DNA of 64,000 bases, taken from contig CAJNDS010000158.1 of NCBI GenBank assembly GCA_905221605.1, positions 784,176 through 848,175 on the forward strand, written 5' to 3'. Positions 19,674 to 31,074 of this stretch are shown here, piece by piece. The notes under the pieces were generated by a model. That model did no database searches, was not told the origin of the DNA, and was given only the letters and a program-made list of their open reading frames with translations. Made by a program: the position numbers and the translations under genes. How positions within the stretch are numbered: the first letter of the stretch is position 1; every line of letters begins with the position of its first letter. Source of the DNA: Symbiodinium natans (lineage: Eukaryota > Sar > Dinophyceae > Suessiales > Symbiodiniaceae).

Positions 19674-19784
19674 GTTGGGATATTCTCCCTTATAATTACT
19701 AACAGTCCATGATAGGGATTATGATAGGGGGTACTTATTAGAATCCCTATCAAGCACTGTTAGTATAAGGGGGAACATCCCGAC
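19674..19784. mobile_element. MITE-like inverted repeat, family A copy
   Basis: GTTGGGATATTCTCCCTTATA mirrored by TATAAGGGGGAACATCCCGAC, with mirrored CAGTCCATGATAGGGATT inside. Clear relative of 17390-17502. Confidence 0.85.
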
Positions 19785-19930
19785 GGAAATGTCAGGAGAC
19801 GTTGGCGGCTTATGAAGCTGCGAACGCAAACGTCGCAACTTGGCCGCGCTGGGCACCTCTTTGGTTGTGACTCTGCACCGACATGTGTGCATTCTCGTGC
19901 TCAAGTGCACTTGCACAGGGGTGCTGCCAG

Positions 19931-20010
19931 ATTTGGCCATTCTTGCGCAAGCTCAGGAAGAGATGTATGAGAGAATGCAGTCGTTGGAGGACCAGCTGGC
20001 AACATGCTAG
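19931..20010 (+). CDS. candidate terminal exon, coiled coil
   Basis: Frame LAILAQAQEEMYERMQSLED then QLATC and TAG, after TGCCAG|A. Heptad-like and acidic. It may end a gene lying downstream of the ABCF gene. Confidence 0.4.
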
Positions 20011-20399
20011 CTGGATGGACATGCCGCTAAGTGGGCCTAGCATCCACGCGTGCAGTTTTCAGTAGTTTGAGAATTGAGAAAGAATGAGCAGGTCGCGTGC
20101 CGCATGAGGTTTGCGAGAGAACCACGGTAGTGGCCAGTGTTTATACAAGCAACGTGAGAGACCCGTTGATTCGGACAAGCCCCTGCGAAGACTTGCATAC
20201 ACGTAACTGCGGCATCCAAGATGACCAACATGTACAGCGAACAGTTTTCAATTGTAGAGTGTCACCATCTTCTGCCCTCCAGGCACCTGTAGTATGGCAA
20301 CTTCAGCTGCGATCAGCTCAAATTTTCCACACGCGCGAATTATTTCAGGTCTGTGTCAGGGTCGTGCTCGTGGCTGTCAGTAGGTCGGAAACACCTCTG

Positions 20400-20606
20400 C
20401 CCAAGCTGCGACACTCTACGTATTGCCAGATCAACGGCTGGAGCCCCGAACTCTGGGCCACACATGTCAACGGCGAAGAACGCCTTGACAATTGAGTGCC
20501 CGAAGCCGAAGTCCGACACCTTGCTCCACCACCAGCTGAAGCCCGAGTTGTCCTCATCAAAGCTGAATACCTTCAAGACCATGAGACTCTCCTGAGCCAG
20601 CAGCAC
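20400..20606 (-). CDS. candidate minus-strand exon, unknown
   Basis: Frame VLKVFSFDEDNSGFSWWWSK then VSDFGFGHSIVKAFF, with strongly GC-rich third positions. A + strand frame through the same bases is also open and hydrophilic, so strand and reality are uncertain. The DFG here is not backed by other kinase motifs. Confidence 0.25.
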
Positions 20607-21131
20607 TGCGCCCTCGCGGCGGGTACGCCAGCTGAGAAGACCGATGCTTCAGGCTGGGAAGTGAAGACGAAAAAAAAGCGCACCAGGGGTCTTGTCTTGC
20701 AGCGGTTGCAAGACTGTAGGACCATACCATGAACAGTGATGCAAGACCTGCCCCTGTCTTATCAGGAAAAACAACATGCCTTCACTGCGGCATGAACGCG
20801 AAACAGTAATAACGTGAAACGCAGCAAGCAGAAGATGGCACACTCGGATCTGCGTGACAACCAGAGCTAGAGAGCCCTGGGTGGACCTAGAACCCTTAAG
20901 CTTCAGCAGGTTTAGGATCAGGGTGTTTCGGGGCCTGGACCGAATAGACGGCGATTGAGGACTCGCGATGATTGGTTATCCCAAAAGGACCTCATGCCTG
21001 CTTGGATGTCCCAGGTGTTGGAATGATGTTCGCTGGGCCGCTGAGCACGGCATCGTGCACGCCTCAAATTGGCCCGGTCGTTTCTGCATCATGTTCCGTC
21101 GCTGTGCGTTTGGGCTTTTGGGCATGCATAG

Positions 21132-21250
21132 GGCCGAAACCTCCTGCAACCCTCGGCAAGAGAAAGCTGCCACTGGTCCCCTCCCACATCCCCGAGGCGG
21201 AGAACCCCGAGTGGTATCCAGAACTCCGCCGTGGTGCGCCCTGGAAGGCC
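21132..21250 (+). CDS. candidate exon, unknown
   Basis: After GCATAG|G the frame reads PKPPATLGKRKLPLVPSHIP then EAENPEWYPELRRG. It runs into a CCCTAAA array (21244-21320), so the donor lies shortly before. No family recognised. Confidence 0.4.
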
Positions 21251-21355
21251 ACCCTAGAACCCTAAAACCCTGAACCCTAAACCCCAAACCCTAATCCCCA
21301 AACCCTAAACCCTAAACCCGAGAGGTCAGCTAAGCGGGTGGCAAAAAAAAAACCA
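21244..21355. repeat. CCCTAAA array followed by the GGGTGGC-A-run repeat end
   Basis: Heptamers, then CAGCTAAGCGGGTGGC and ten A. The same CAGCTAAGCGGGTGGC plus A-run recurs at 21676, also beside heptamers (21619-21671). Confidence 0.85.
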
Positions 21356-21720
21356 TGGAGGGTTTGAAATATCAGGTGGCTTTCTGGTAGGGAAGAGCTA
21401 GCCATGATCAGAGGGGATCTCTGGATGACAAGGTCCATTCACGCTAAGAGAACCGATAGAGGCCGACCACAAAACCGCCATCTCGAAGGCAATATCTCAT
21501 CCCCTCATGACCGACGGGGACCAACCCTGTTTCATGCAGCTTTGGCGTCAGATCGTGGCATCCCCCCCCCCCCCCCCCCCAAAAAAAAAAATAAATAATA
21601 ATAAAAACAACCTGCTAAGGTTTAGGTTTAGGGTTGAGAGTCAGAGCACCTAAACCCTAAACCCTAAACCCCTCTCAGCTAAGCGGGTGGCAAAAAACCC
21701 CAAAACCCGAATCAATGCAG

Positions 21721-21828
21721 GACATTGCGTTGGTGCTGTACGTGCACGGCCAGCCGGGCTGCCCTCGGCCTTGCATCGCCCTGAGTTGCAGCAAAACGTG
21801 TGCTCCGCCATCCCCGCCTCTTTTGGAG
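21721..21828 (+). CDS. candidate exon between telomere-like arrays
   Basis: 36 codons, phase 0 at both ends, ATGCAG|G to GAG|GTTTAG. Reads DIALVLYVHGQPGCPRPCIA then LSCSKTCAPPSPPLLE; Cys-rich. Both introns start or end in telomere-like repeat. Family not recognised. Confidence 0.45.
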
Positions 21829-21921
21829 GTTTAGGGCTTAGGGCTTAGGGCTTAGGGCTTAGGGTTTAGGGTTTAGGGTTTAGGGTTTAGGGTTTAGGGT
21901 TTAGGGTTTAGGGTTTAGGGT
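21829..21921. repeat. TTTAGGG array, 13 units
   Basis: Begins with TTAGGGC variants, then perfect TTTAGGG; starts immediately at the donor of the preceding candidate exon. Confidence 0.97.
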
Positions 21922-22036
21922 CCTAGGCTTTGGAAAAAAATCAGCAGGATACTCGGCTTATTTGTCCTGGCAATCCCTTCCACGTTCATAGGGCCACCTA
22001 CTTCGGATTACCTGAAACATGCATTTATGGTTCCGT

Positions 22037-22375
22037 GTCCCGTGTCCCCCCCCCCCACCCCCCCCCACCCCCCACCGGCCCCCCCACCCCCCCCCCACCC
22101 CCCCCCCCCACCCCCCCCCCCCCACCCCCCCCCCACCGCCCCCCCACCCCCGCCCCCCACCCCCCCCCCCCACCCCACACCAGACCCCCCACCGCCCCCC
22201 CACATGGGGTGTCAACCCCACACCCCCCCACCCCCCCCACCCCACCCACCCCCCCCCCCCCCCACCCACCTCCCCCCCCCACCCCCCCCACCGCCCCCCC
22301 ACCCCCACCCCCCCACCCCCACCCCCCCCCCCACCCCGCCCCGGCACCCCCGGCCACCCCCCCCCACCACCCCTA
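22037..22375. repeat. extreme C-rich tract (CCCCCCACC)n
   Basis: About 340 bases that are nearly all C, with spaced A. The other strand is a continuous run of G-tracts with strong quadruplex potential. Long Pro/His or Gly/Val frames through it are artefacts of the repeat. Confidence 0.97.
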
Positions 22376-22436
22376 AACCACCCCTAAACCCCAAACCCTA
22401 AACCCTAAACCCTAAAACCCGAAACCCTGAACCCTA
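22376..22436. repeat. CCCTAAA array after the C-rich tract
   Basis: CCCCTAAACC variants grading into perfect heptamers. Confidence 0.9.
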
Positions 22437-22439
22437 GAC

Positions 22440-23025
22440 TAAGTGAGGGGTCGCTTCCGTCGAGCGACAGACCCCGAACGCTCGGCCGAGGGCCTTACAG
22501 CCCGACCGCCCAAGCGAAAAGAGAAACGGAAAGGCGAGGGTCCCCACCGTCTGTCCTGGACAGGCCAACGGACATCGGCCTATTTTACGACAACGTCAGT
22601 GCTCGGCTAAGGGATGGCCGGCACCCAGACCACCTTTAGCTACGCCCCAAATCGTAACCCTTTGCCTCTTTTGGTTCAGGGTTTTGGGAGGGTTTGCCGG
22701 GCCCTTGGGCCCCCCGGCCCCTGGTGGCTGGATTCCTGGACCAGGAGGCTGGCGAGGGTCCAGGCAGGCTGGTTGATCAATTTCGTGATGTAATGCCCCC
22801 AACCCAACACCGCCCCGAACCAAGGACTGCCCCATGGGCCCCCGGGGCCAAGGCCAGGGCCGGCCAACCAAGGGCCCGCCCCTGCGCCAACACCCCTGAA
22901 CGAAGGCGCCCCCAACCCAAGTTGCCTTCGGGCCAAGGGCCTCCTAGGGCAAGACCCTCCTCGGCCAAGGGCCGTCGCCCGCACCAACAAAGTGCTACAG
23001 CCCCACAGGAATTCCCAAAACAGCA
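22440..23025. other. GC-rich stretch without recognised gene
   Basis: Contains many CCAAGG/GGCC blocks and Pro/Gly-rich frames on both strands. Composition resembles the repeat units that follow, so I regard the frames as chance. Confidence 0.4.
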
Positions 23026-23595
23026 AAGGCCTCTACGGGCCCTGACGTGCCGAAGGCCCGAAAAGGGCCGAGGCTACCCCGAACCCCAGCTTAAACCCTA
23101 TCACTGCAAAACCCTGCGAAGGCCTTCAAGCAAATAAGGGCTTCTACGGGCCCTAACGTGCCGAAGGCCCGAAAAGGGCCGAGGCTACCCCAAGCCCCAG
23201 CTTAAACCCTAGCGATTGAAATACTCATTGGCGAAAAAAAACTAATAGGTTTCCTGACCTTCAAATGAATAAAGCCTCTACGGCCCCTGACACGGCGAAG
23301 GTCCGAACAGGGCCCCGAGAGACCCCAAGAGCCACCAAAACGCTTCAAAACACTTCAAAAGACTTCAAAAGGCCGACCCCAGCATGCCCGTACCCGCAAT
23401 GAAAAGAAAGCCCCCAGGAAGCCCCCAAAAGGCCCCAAGAGCCACCAAAAGGCTTGAGGCCCTTAAAAGGGGAATCCAGGAGCAGACACAAAGGGTTTCC
23501 CTGACCTTCAAATAAATAAGGGCCTCTACGGGCCCTGACACGCCGAAGGCCCGAAAAGGGCCGAGGCTACCCCCGACCCCAGCTTAAACCCTAAC
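23026..23595. repeat. local repeat family, four copies
   Basis: A ~70-base unit containing TACGGGCCCTGAC, GCCGAAGGCCCGAAAAGGGC and CCCAGCTTAAACCCT occurs near 23031, 23134, 23276 (diverged) and 23519. The last two copies also share a preceding CCTGACCTTCAAAT block. Confidence 0.85.
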
Positions 23596-23689
23596 AGCGC
23601 ATCTTTAAAAAAATCAATGCAAGCATCAGAGCGCAAGAAAATAAATTCTATAAACCCTAAACCCTAATAGAGTATTGTTTGGGTGGCCG

Positions 23690-23765
23690 GGGTGGGTTGA
23701 CGGGCAACGCGAGCGCGCGGCCCGGGGTGTTTCACACCCGAGCGCGCGCCTTCCCCTGACACACC
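23690..23765. other. GC-rich imperfect hairpin
   Basis: GCGAGCGCGCGGCCCGGGGTGT and ACACCCGAGCGCGCGC face each other across TTTC, an extensive imperfect stem in otherwise repeat-rich DNA. Confidence 0.55.
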
Positions 23766-23878
23766 CTAAACCCTAAACCCTAAACCCCCAAACCCCAAAC
23801 CCCAAACCCCAAACCCCAAACCCCAAACCCCAAACCCCAAACCCTAACGGGGAAAGAATTTTAAACCCTAAACCCAAA
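23761..23878. repeat. CCCTAAA/CCCCAAA array
   Basis: Three CCCTAAA units followed by about nine CCCCAAA units, i.e. a homogenised variant block. Confidence 0.95.
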
Positions 23879-24026
23879 CCCCAGCCCCACCTCCCCACAG
23901 GGGGGCCGGGCGGGGCGGGGAAAGAATTTGGGGAGGGGCCATGGGGGGGGGGGGGGGGACCATATGGGGGGGGGCGTGGGGGGGGGCAGCGACGCTGCAC
24001 CCTATATGTGCTTTTTGACATATACA

Positions 24027-24067
24027 TATACATACACATGTATATATATATATATATATATATATAG
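24027..24067. repeat. (TA)n microsatellite
   Basis: TATACATATACATACACATG followed by perfect TA repeat. Confidence 0.95.
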
Positions 24068-24201
24068 ATAGCCAACCCTTTACCCGGTCAGTCTCTGAGA
24101 GGCGATGACAAGGAGCCGACCGGTCACTATGCCGGATGCCGAGTTTCGGGTCGACTTCGGTTCCTGGCCCAAGCGACACCAGAAAACCAAATATGAAGAA
24201 G

Positions 24202-24251
24202 GTTTAGGGTTTAGGGTTTAGGGTTTAGGGTTTAGGGTTTAGGGTTTAGGG
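24202..24251. repeat. TTTAGGG array
   Basis: Seven perfect heptamers. Confidence 0.97.
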
Positions 24252-25378
24252 GGCTTCCTCACACTGAGCTCACTTTCGTGTGTTCAAATGCATATCCCTT
24301 ACCTACGGAGGCATTGGTCATCAGGCCTGCCGAAGGCATCTGCCTGCGATTTATGTATTGACAAATAAACTCTGATCAAAGCATCAGCAGAATTAGGGGC
24401 TAATGTCTCATCATGAGCTGTAAGCCCTGAGCTGTGCATGGATGATTCTCACAAAGAGGTGATCCCTGGAAGCCCGGATCTCTCTCCTACGATCTCCTAC
24501 GTATGCTCGACTAGAAGCACGAACTCCAAACCATAGAGATGCCTTAGAACGAAATCTGCCCAGGTACCCTATGACCCAGAGCAGGCGAAGGATTGGCGAC
24601 GTTGTGTCTTCTTACGCCGCGGTTGCTTGCCCAGCTCCACACCCAGTGTGACCTACACCTAGCCCTCATGGAGTCTTGTGCTTTGAGGAGGACAAGAAGA
24701 TTGCGGAGTTCGAAGACCTTGCCGCAGGCTGGCCGGGCGATCAACTTTTGTGACATTGTGTGAGCATGGTTATTGATTGTGAGCCGTATAGCAGGGTGGT
24801 GCCGCCGCAGGCGAATTTGTACTTCAGTTTACCCTGGTATATGGGTACATGTGCCTGACATATGCCATCACGGCCCTTGAACAGTGCTTCATTCTTGCGC
24901 CTGCCGAAGCGACATGGGGACTTGGCTGCTGCCCGCCGACCTGAGATCCAAACCCTTCCCATCGGTGCTCAGTTTTGTTATATGCCGAGGGTCTGAGCAC
25001 AGCCACAAGGACAGTGAAGAGGAGCAGCTCCGTTTGTGTGCACAGACACTCCACGGGGTATGTCAGATTGGGGTGATGTGCGTGGGGGTGAGTGTGGTGT
25101 GCATCGAGTAGACTGTCCGAACTGTGTCAGAGCTCATTGATTTAGTGACTTATTTAAGCAGAGGAACGTTGGGCTAGCATGTCACTCAGCTCCTCGCAGG
25201 AAAAGCAAAACCCCGACGTGGCCCGGTTGTGGCTTGACTGCTACATCCAGGGTTTCTGTTCAGGGCACAAGGGCTGTTTCATGTTCAGAGTCAGGTTCTC
25301 CGCCAGTTGAGACAGCTGAACATTCGTTGCGCCTTGGCTGTCTAAGCAGCCGATCAGTCAAGGGAGACCCTCATCCAG

Positions 25379-25423
25379 GCTGAGGAGGATCGCAGCGAGC
25401 TCGGAGTGGTTGAGCACGCTCTT
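25379..25423 (+). CDS. candidate exon, unknown
   Basis: 15 codons AEEDRSELGVVEHAL between CATCCAG|G and a GTGAGT donor, phase 0 at both ends. Acidic and helical; family not recognised. Confidence 0.45.
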
Positions 25424-25513
25424 GTGAGTTGAGGCCGTCCGCACTCGGAGTAAGCCCTGGTGGTCATTAGTGGTCCTCGGCCGCGGCATCCGATTTTAAA
25501 TCCAGCCACCGAG

Positions 25514-25559
25514 GCAAGCAGGTGAAGAAGGTGCAAGTGGAGAGCGACGACTGTGCCAG
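25514..25559 (+). CDS. candidate exon, unknown
   Basis: Frame KQVKKVQVESDDCAR after ACCGAG|G. The frame stays open (PRRATIPREPTPQS) to a stop near 25601, so the end is uncertain. Probably the same gene as the exon at 25379. Confidence 0.35.
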
Positions 25560-25701
25560 GCCGCGACGTGCCACCATTCCCAGAGAGCCCACCCCCCAAT
25601 CATGATACGGAATCCATGATTCCATGAATGTGAATGTACTCGTACCGATGATAGTGTGTGGTGTCCGGTGCATGCTCTCATTTGCGTGCTATTGGGCCTG
25701 A

Positions 25702-25728
25702 AACCCTAAACCCTAAACCCTAAACCCC
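25702..25728. repeat. CCCTAAA array
   Basis: Three to four heptamers. Confidence 0.95.
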
Positions 25729-26703
25729 CTGACCTCTTAAGTGCTAGTGCGTCCCAGTGGACAACGGATGGCACTGACCAGGCCGGGCTACTCCTACCAT
25801 CCATCGATCTTGGAGCCAGCGCCTTAATGCATGGCAAACGTCTTGCATGCGCAGGCATATAAGGAAACCCTTCTGTAGTTTAAGGGGACATATTCCTTAG
25901 TTAAGGGGCATTGGGGGTTTCCGTGGTCTATGTGATCATTCTTTAAGGCGGCAGCTGGATCAAAAGCTGTTTGCTGGTGCGGTGTTTCTGGTGCCCTCTG
26001 TCTTCCGCACTGCGGCTGAGCGCTGCACAGCGTGCTGAGGTCACCTCGAACCTTCAAATCCTCCAACGAATGCCGCGCTCATTGCAGGCGAGGTTTGGTT
26101 TGGATGCCATGAGTGTTTCTGGACATTGCATCCAGCAAGTGGCAGAGCCTGCACATTCCAAACAGCAGATAAGTTTATGCGAGGACATGGCCTGGCGCTG
26201 GCTACTTCACGTTCTATGCCCCGTTGAGCGCCTGCACGCCTGCTCAGTTCTGGAAGAGTTTCTGCCCAATGTTGGGGTGCTGCGTGCCCCTCCCTAAGGG
26301 ATCTAAGAGTGACACTCAGAAAAATTTGGATACCTCCCCCTTAATAAACACACCCTAAGATACTCGAATCCTTTCTATGGGAACTCTATGGAACTCTAAA
26401 AGTCTAGAAGGCTACTGAGCCCTACTTTTAGAATCCTGAACGAGCCCGCCCTGTCTGGGAGAGAGGCCACTGCTCGCCCTACGGCGCCACAAAGGAGCAG
26501 GTGGGGCCTTGAGAGGGCACTTGGGGGCCCTTAAGGTGGCCATGAGTTTCTGATATTTGTTGGCCGGAAGCCACCCAGAACATGCAAGCCAATCCTCGGC
26601 TAAGCTTTTTTTGTGCACCGCGGTGGAAGTGGAAGGGAAGGCATCGGAGCGGAGTTGCGAAAGTTCTGCCTGGTCTCCCGAACGCAAGCATCAGAGGCTT
26701 CAG

Positions 26704-26807
26704 ACATCCCTAATGAACAACTTGATTCATGTGAACACCGTTTGCAGCAACTTCCTTGACCTCCTAAGTGCGCATGGCGAGGTCGAAGATTTATGGTTGA
26801 ATGTCAA
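26704..26807 (+). CDS. candidate exon, unknown
   Basis: Frame TSLMNNLIHVNTVCSNFLDL then LSAHGEVEDLWLNV between CTTCAG|A and a GTAG donor. Coding-like; family not recognised. Confidence 0.35.
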
Positions 26808-27439
26808 GTAGTTTTCGGAATCTCTGTGGAGTCCTCATGCAACGCTTGTCGCGACAGATGGCGGACGTGAACAACTTGGCCGGAGCGCTCGATTGTGCGC
26901 ATCCTGCTGCCAGCATGTGTGGTTTTAGGCTTAAGCGGCTTGGGATTTCCTGTGCCCTCCATATGGTATAGGTAGAGCCAGAGGCAGCCCAATACTCGTG
27001 CAGAGCTGATGACCGGCTGACCACCAAGCCGTGCTTCCATTACTGCTTGCGCTGCATGACTGCATGATGATCTCAGATCATTTCCAGTGCGGGGCAAATC
27101 TACACGTGTAGTGACTCGAGGTATCCGTTCTCAAGCGCAGCGTGGTTTTCCAAAAGGTTGTGCTCTGCATGGGTCCTCGCAGTTGGGGCAGGTGGTTCCA
27201 GCTGGGACAAGATCAACAAGGACAGGTAGCCCGGAACAGCCCAGGTGTACGGCTTGATGTGTCATGATGTCGTGGTTTCAGCATGGCGGCAGCGACGACG
27301 TGCAACATAAGCTAGGCTGCTGCGTGGGTTGGCGCTGCTTTCTGATACGGAGACACTAAGTGCAAGATAGTTTTGTGGATCACACAGCAAGCGCTGGAGT
27401 TGATGGTGGCGAGATCGTCTGCAGGACATTTCATCCCAA

Positions 27440-27655
27440 GGTAGACGCGAATTCTTTCAAGTCTGGCCCATGAAGCCATGCATGAGCCGGCCCTTCCTCA
27501 GAGCCTTCCACCTCCGCCCCACTTCGGGCTCGCCGCCAGCTCGCGCCGGCGGGCTACGTGCCCGGCAAACCTGAAGGGAGAAGCCAGGCCAGCGCATCTT
27601 GGTGGCAGCCACGTCGGTTTTCCGGGGGTATCCAAGATGACAGCAACCTAACCCC
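27440..27655 (+). CDS. candidate Pro-rich exon
   Basis: Open frame containing AHEAMHEPALPQSLPPPPHF and LKGEARPAHLGG, ending in a stop near 27650. The opposite strand is also open, so support is weak. Confidence 0.25.
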
Positions 27656-28604
27656 GGGCCAGACGTGTCCTGTGGGTGTTGGCAGGGGGCTGCTTTGAGA
27701 AGTGCTCCCATGCCATTGAACGGCCTAAACCTTTGAAAGCCCTCAAGGTTTCCAGAGATGTATCCATGTTAACACAACTGCTTTCGCCAGATGCTTAACA
27801 TCTCTGCCCTGTGATTCACTTTTGGAGGGTGTTGATGCATTGTTGAGAGCATGGGGAGGGGACGTTTGTACTGTTGGCCTCTTTGTGGAGTCATCTATCC
27901 TGAGGCTTCTTGGCAGACCAAAAGGCTGTAGGCATTGTTGGAGACATCGAAGCATCTGTTTAGGAGACCAAGGTCCGATGCTTGTGCGACGCAGGGAACC
28001 ACTCCACTGCCGGATGGCCGCCATTCGACGCAGAAATCCCTCCCCAAGGTGGATTTGCCGCGGCAGATGTAGAAGCCGTGGGATCTACTCGTGCACGGTT
28101 GCAAGAAAGCGTGGAGACGCTTCAGTTAAAACCACCAGTTGCTCCCAACATCGTAGCTCAGATATGCTCAGGCCATGGCATGATGGTAGCATCGTACTGG
28201 TAGATGCATACACGGGTTGTGCAGGGAAACATCTACGACCATCCGATGCAGTACATGATCGTTCTGCCAGAGTCGCGAGCGTCACAAGGAAGAAGCTCAA
28301 GCAGCTTGGGGTAAGTTTCAGAGGTAGTTGGTCCGAGAGAGACCAAGACCGAGGGAGAGAGACACACATCGTTGCGCCGGGCTCCGGCCCTAAGCCCAAA
28401 AGAAAGACACCGTTGCGGACTGGTACTACCGCCGGGAGGGCTGCAAAGTGTCCAGGGAGTGCAATGGTCGTGGCCGGGGGGACCCCCCTCCTGGGGCTTC
28501 CTCGCCGAAGAAGCGAGGACCTCAGGAGAGAGAGGAAGAGAGCGAGAGAGAGAGAGAGCTGCGTGAGGTCATAGTCAGTTGAACGCGGGATCGGGGCGCG
28601 CTCT

Positions 28605-28631
28605 CGCGCGGGGGGTCACCCCCAAGCCCCC

Positions 28632-28671
<40 letters not shown>

Positions 28672-28798
28672 GAGATGGGGGCTTCAGGCACAGGGGGAGT
28701 GGGGAACAGTCACGCCGGTGGGCTTCTCCCAAACTGTCTAACCTGGAGGTGCCTTGAATGGCGGGCGCGTACGCCCGGGGGCTTGCCCCCATGCCCCC

Positions 28799-28850
<52 letters not shown>

Positions 28851-28855
28851 GGAAG
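28605..28855. repeat. two copies of GGGGxxCCCC hairpin + (GAAA)n(GA)n unit
   Basis: GGGGGTCACCCCCAAGCCCCCAAGAAAG (28606) and GGGGGCTTGCCCCCATGCCCCCAAGAAAG (28778) each continue into GAAA and then GA repeats. A related stem (GGGGGGACCCCCC) with a GA tract lies at 28478-28556. Frames through these are artefacts. Confidence 0.85.
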
Positions 28856-29615
28856 ACACCAAGACGACTGCAAACAGGACAGGGAGAGCGCAGGCCAGTT
28901 AAGTGTGGAGAAGAAGAAGAAGAGACATAGCTTTGGCAAGGACTCTCTGTCTCTGTGTGTGTGTGTGTGTTTATTGTTCTAGATGCCTTGCCCAGCGCAA
29001 ATCTGAGGAGCGCAGGGCATGGTGGGACAGACAGGCGTGCCTGGATGGACACAGGAGCTGCAGGGCAGCTGCTCATCCAGAAGACAGCGCCAGCAGAGCA
29101 TGCTGGAGGAGAAGCTGGCGGAGCTTCAGTCGAGGGAGCCGGAGCGAAGTCACCGACAGAGTCACATCAGTGGCACGGAGCTGCAGAGCGTGGCCGGTCA
29201 CCCTCATGCAGGCAGTGTTGGAACTGCATGCCGGAAGAGCGTTGTGGAGGCCAAGCGGTCCCAGCAGAGGCCGCTGTGTGACTAAATTCCCATTCCGGCC
29301 CACAGGGCCTACATGTGCCTACATGTTGCAGGGCAAGCATCTCATGGAGTTTGAGCCACCGAGGCAGTGGCATCAGGAGCTGCAGAGGGTGCGCCAGATG
29401 GAAGAAGCTGGCACCCAGCAGCTTCGGCGTCGTGAGGCCCAGAAGCCCCCCCCCCCCCCCAAAATGCAGCCCAGTGCCCACAATGACTCAAGGGCTTGAG
29501 GGATCCCGACACTTGCGCAGGAGCAACCTCGCAGTGACCAGTGGAGTGAGCTCAAGCTCCAGGAGCTGCCCCTAAACTCCTCAAAGCCCCACAAAAGAAG
29601 GCCCCAAGCAAGCAC

Positions 29616-29657
29616 TAAACCCTAAACCCTAAACCCTAAACCCTAAACCCTAAACCT
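29616..29657. repeat. CCCTAAA array
   Basis: Six heptamers; a short TTTAGGG pair follows at 29802-29820. Confidence 0.95.
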
Positions 29658-30474
29658 GCTTTCGGGAGCCTTGGAGTGCTAAGAAGCATGAAAACCGAAA
29701 TCCGAAACCACACCTGCAGAAGCGGACCCATGTGTTCTCAAGCAGATTGTGCTGTCCCTCGGTTTACGAAGCTACGCCGAAGCTGGACCCTGGTTTGCCT
29801 GGTTTAGGGTTTAGGGTTTAGTTGTAGTTTTCGCGAAGCAGGAGCAGCAGCTGAGATCGAAAGAGCTCCTTGGCCGAGTCTCCAGAATCAAGCCCAGAGC
29901 ATAGGACAGATTCCGCGCTGTGTATGTATATATATATATATACTAGACACACGTGCGTGCTTCGCAAGCGCTTGGTGTCGGCACGGACAACTTCGAAGGC
30001 TGCTTGTAAGGTCCAAAATTGCCGCAGTCCGTGGGGGGGGGGGTGGGTAGTGCTCGCCATGAACCTTCAAATAGAGCTAGGTGGGCAACATCACTTCGGC
30101 TTTTGCCGGAGTTCCGATTTAAGCCCTTATAACCGTAACCCTGAACCCTTTCACAGTCCCCCCAGAAATTTACGGCCTGCGCCGCCGGACGGGGAAGTCC
30201 CTGGATGGATGCCTTTTTAACCCCAAAACAAAACCTGGCCACGCAGCCCTGCCTGTTTTTGTAGTTGAAACATGGGGGGTTACCATGCACGCATACATAG
30301 ATACGAGATATGTATGCGCGTACATATACCTGCCTTTTGTATTTAATGATTTAATGCTTATGCAATACTCTTACGAGTGCAACCCTAAACCCTAAACGCA
30401 GAACTTTGAATCCGAACTTTGGCCATTGTAGTACCTGACCCTTTCCCCGTAAACGCTTGCGACACGGGTGGGGA

Positions 30475-30534
30475 AACCCTAAACCCTAAACCCTAAACCC
30501 TAAACCCTAAACCCTAAACCCTAAACCCTAAACC
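30475..30534. repeat. CCCTAAA array
   Basis: Eight perfect heptamers. Confidence 0.97.
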
Positions 30535-30921
30535 TTGTGAGGTTCCAGGTCCAAGAGGTGCACCAAAGGATGCGAACCGCAGCTGGGCCTCCAGCAGTCC
30601 AGGCTGGATGGAGGAAGATTGCTTTACTGAGGTCTTTAAGGTTCCAGAAGAGGATTTAAGTACTGTTAAGGGTTCCAGAAGAGGATTTCAGTGCGGTTTA
30701 GTTTTTAGGGTTCAAGGGTTTCCTCGTGAACGTGCGCGTCTTCTGGCAGTTCGGGCAAGTCGAGGTCCGAAAAGGGGTTCCATGGCCAATGTAGGAGCTT
30801 GCGCAGGCAGAGCTGCCAAGAGCCCTGCAGCTTCCCGTGCAGCAGCCCGGCTGTTCTCTGCTGTTTCATGTTTCAACAGTTGAACCGTTTAGGGTTCTAG
30901 GATTTAGGGTTTATAAGGTTT

Positions 30922-31074
30922 TTGGGATGTTGTCCCTTAATATGGGCCCTTAAAAGGGGGACCCCTGACATACCCCTTATGTTCCCCTTATCCTCGCAGT
31001 CCTCAATAGGGATTGTAGTACCGCCCCATGATAATCCCAATGGAGGATTGTGAGTAAAAGGGGGAACATCCCAA
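30922..31074. mobile_element. MITE-like inverted repeat, family A copy
   Basis: TTGGGATGTTGTCCCTTAA mirrored by AAAGGGGGAACATCCCAA, with the family's mirrored CAATAGGGATT core. AGGTT lies on both sides (left at 30917, right at 31073), a possible target duplication. Confidence 0.75.

Noticed and set aside
20345-20606. Second kinase fragment on the minus strand (KVSDFGFG)
   Set aside because: No HRD, APE or other kinase motif in order around it; kept only as a low-confidence exon.
22027-22401. Pro-rich and Gly-rich frames on both strands of the C-rich tract
   Set aside because: Homopolymer-driven open frames without coding constraint.
22600-23140. Pro/Gly-rich ORFs overlapping on both strands
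   Set aside because: GC-rich repeat context with no codon bias distinguishing a strand.
28579-28980. Lys/Glu/Arg-rich frames at 28.6-29.0 kb
   Set aside because: They translate GAAA and GA microsatellites.
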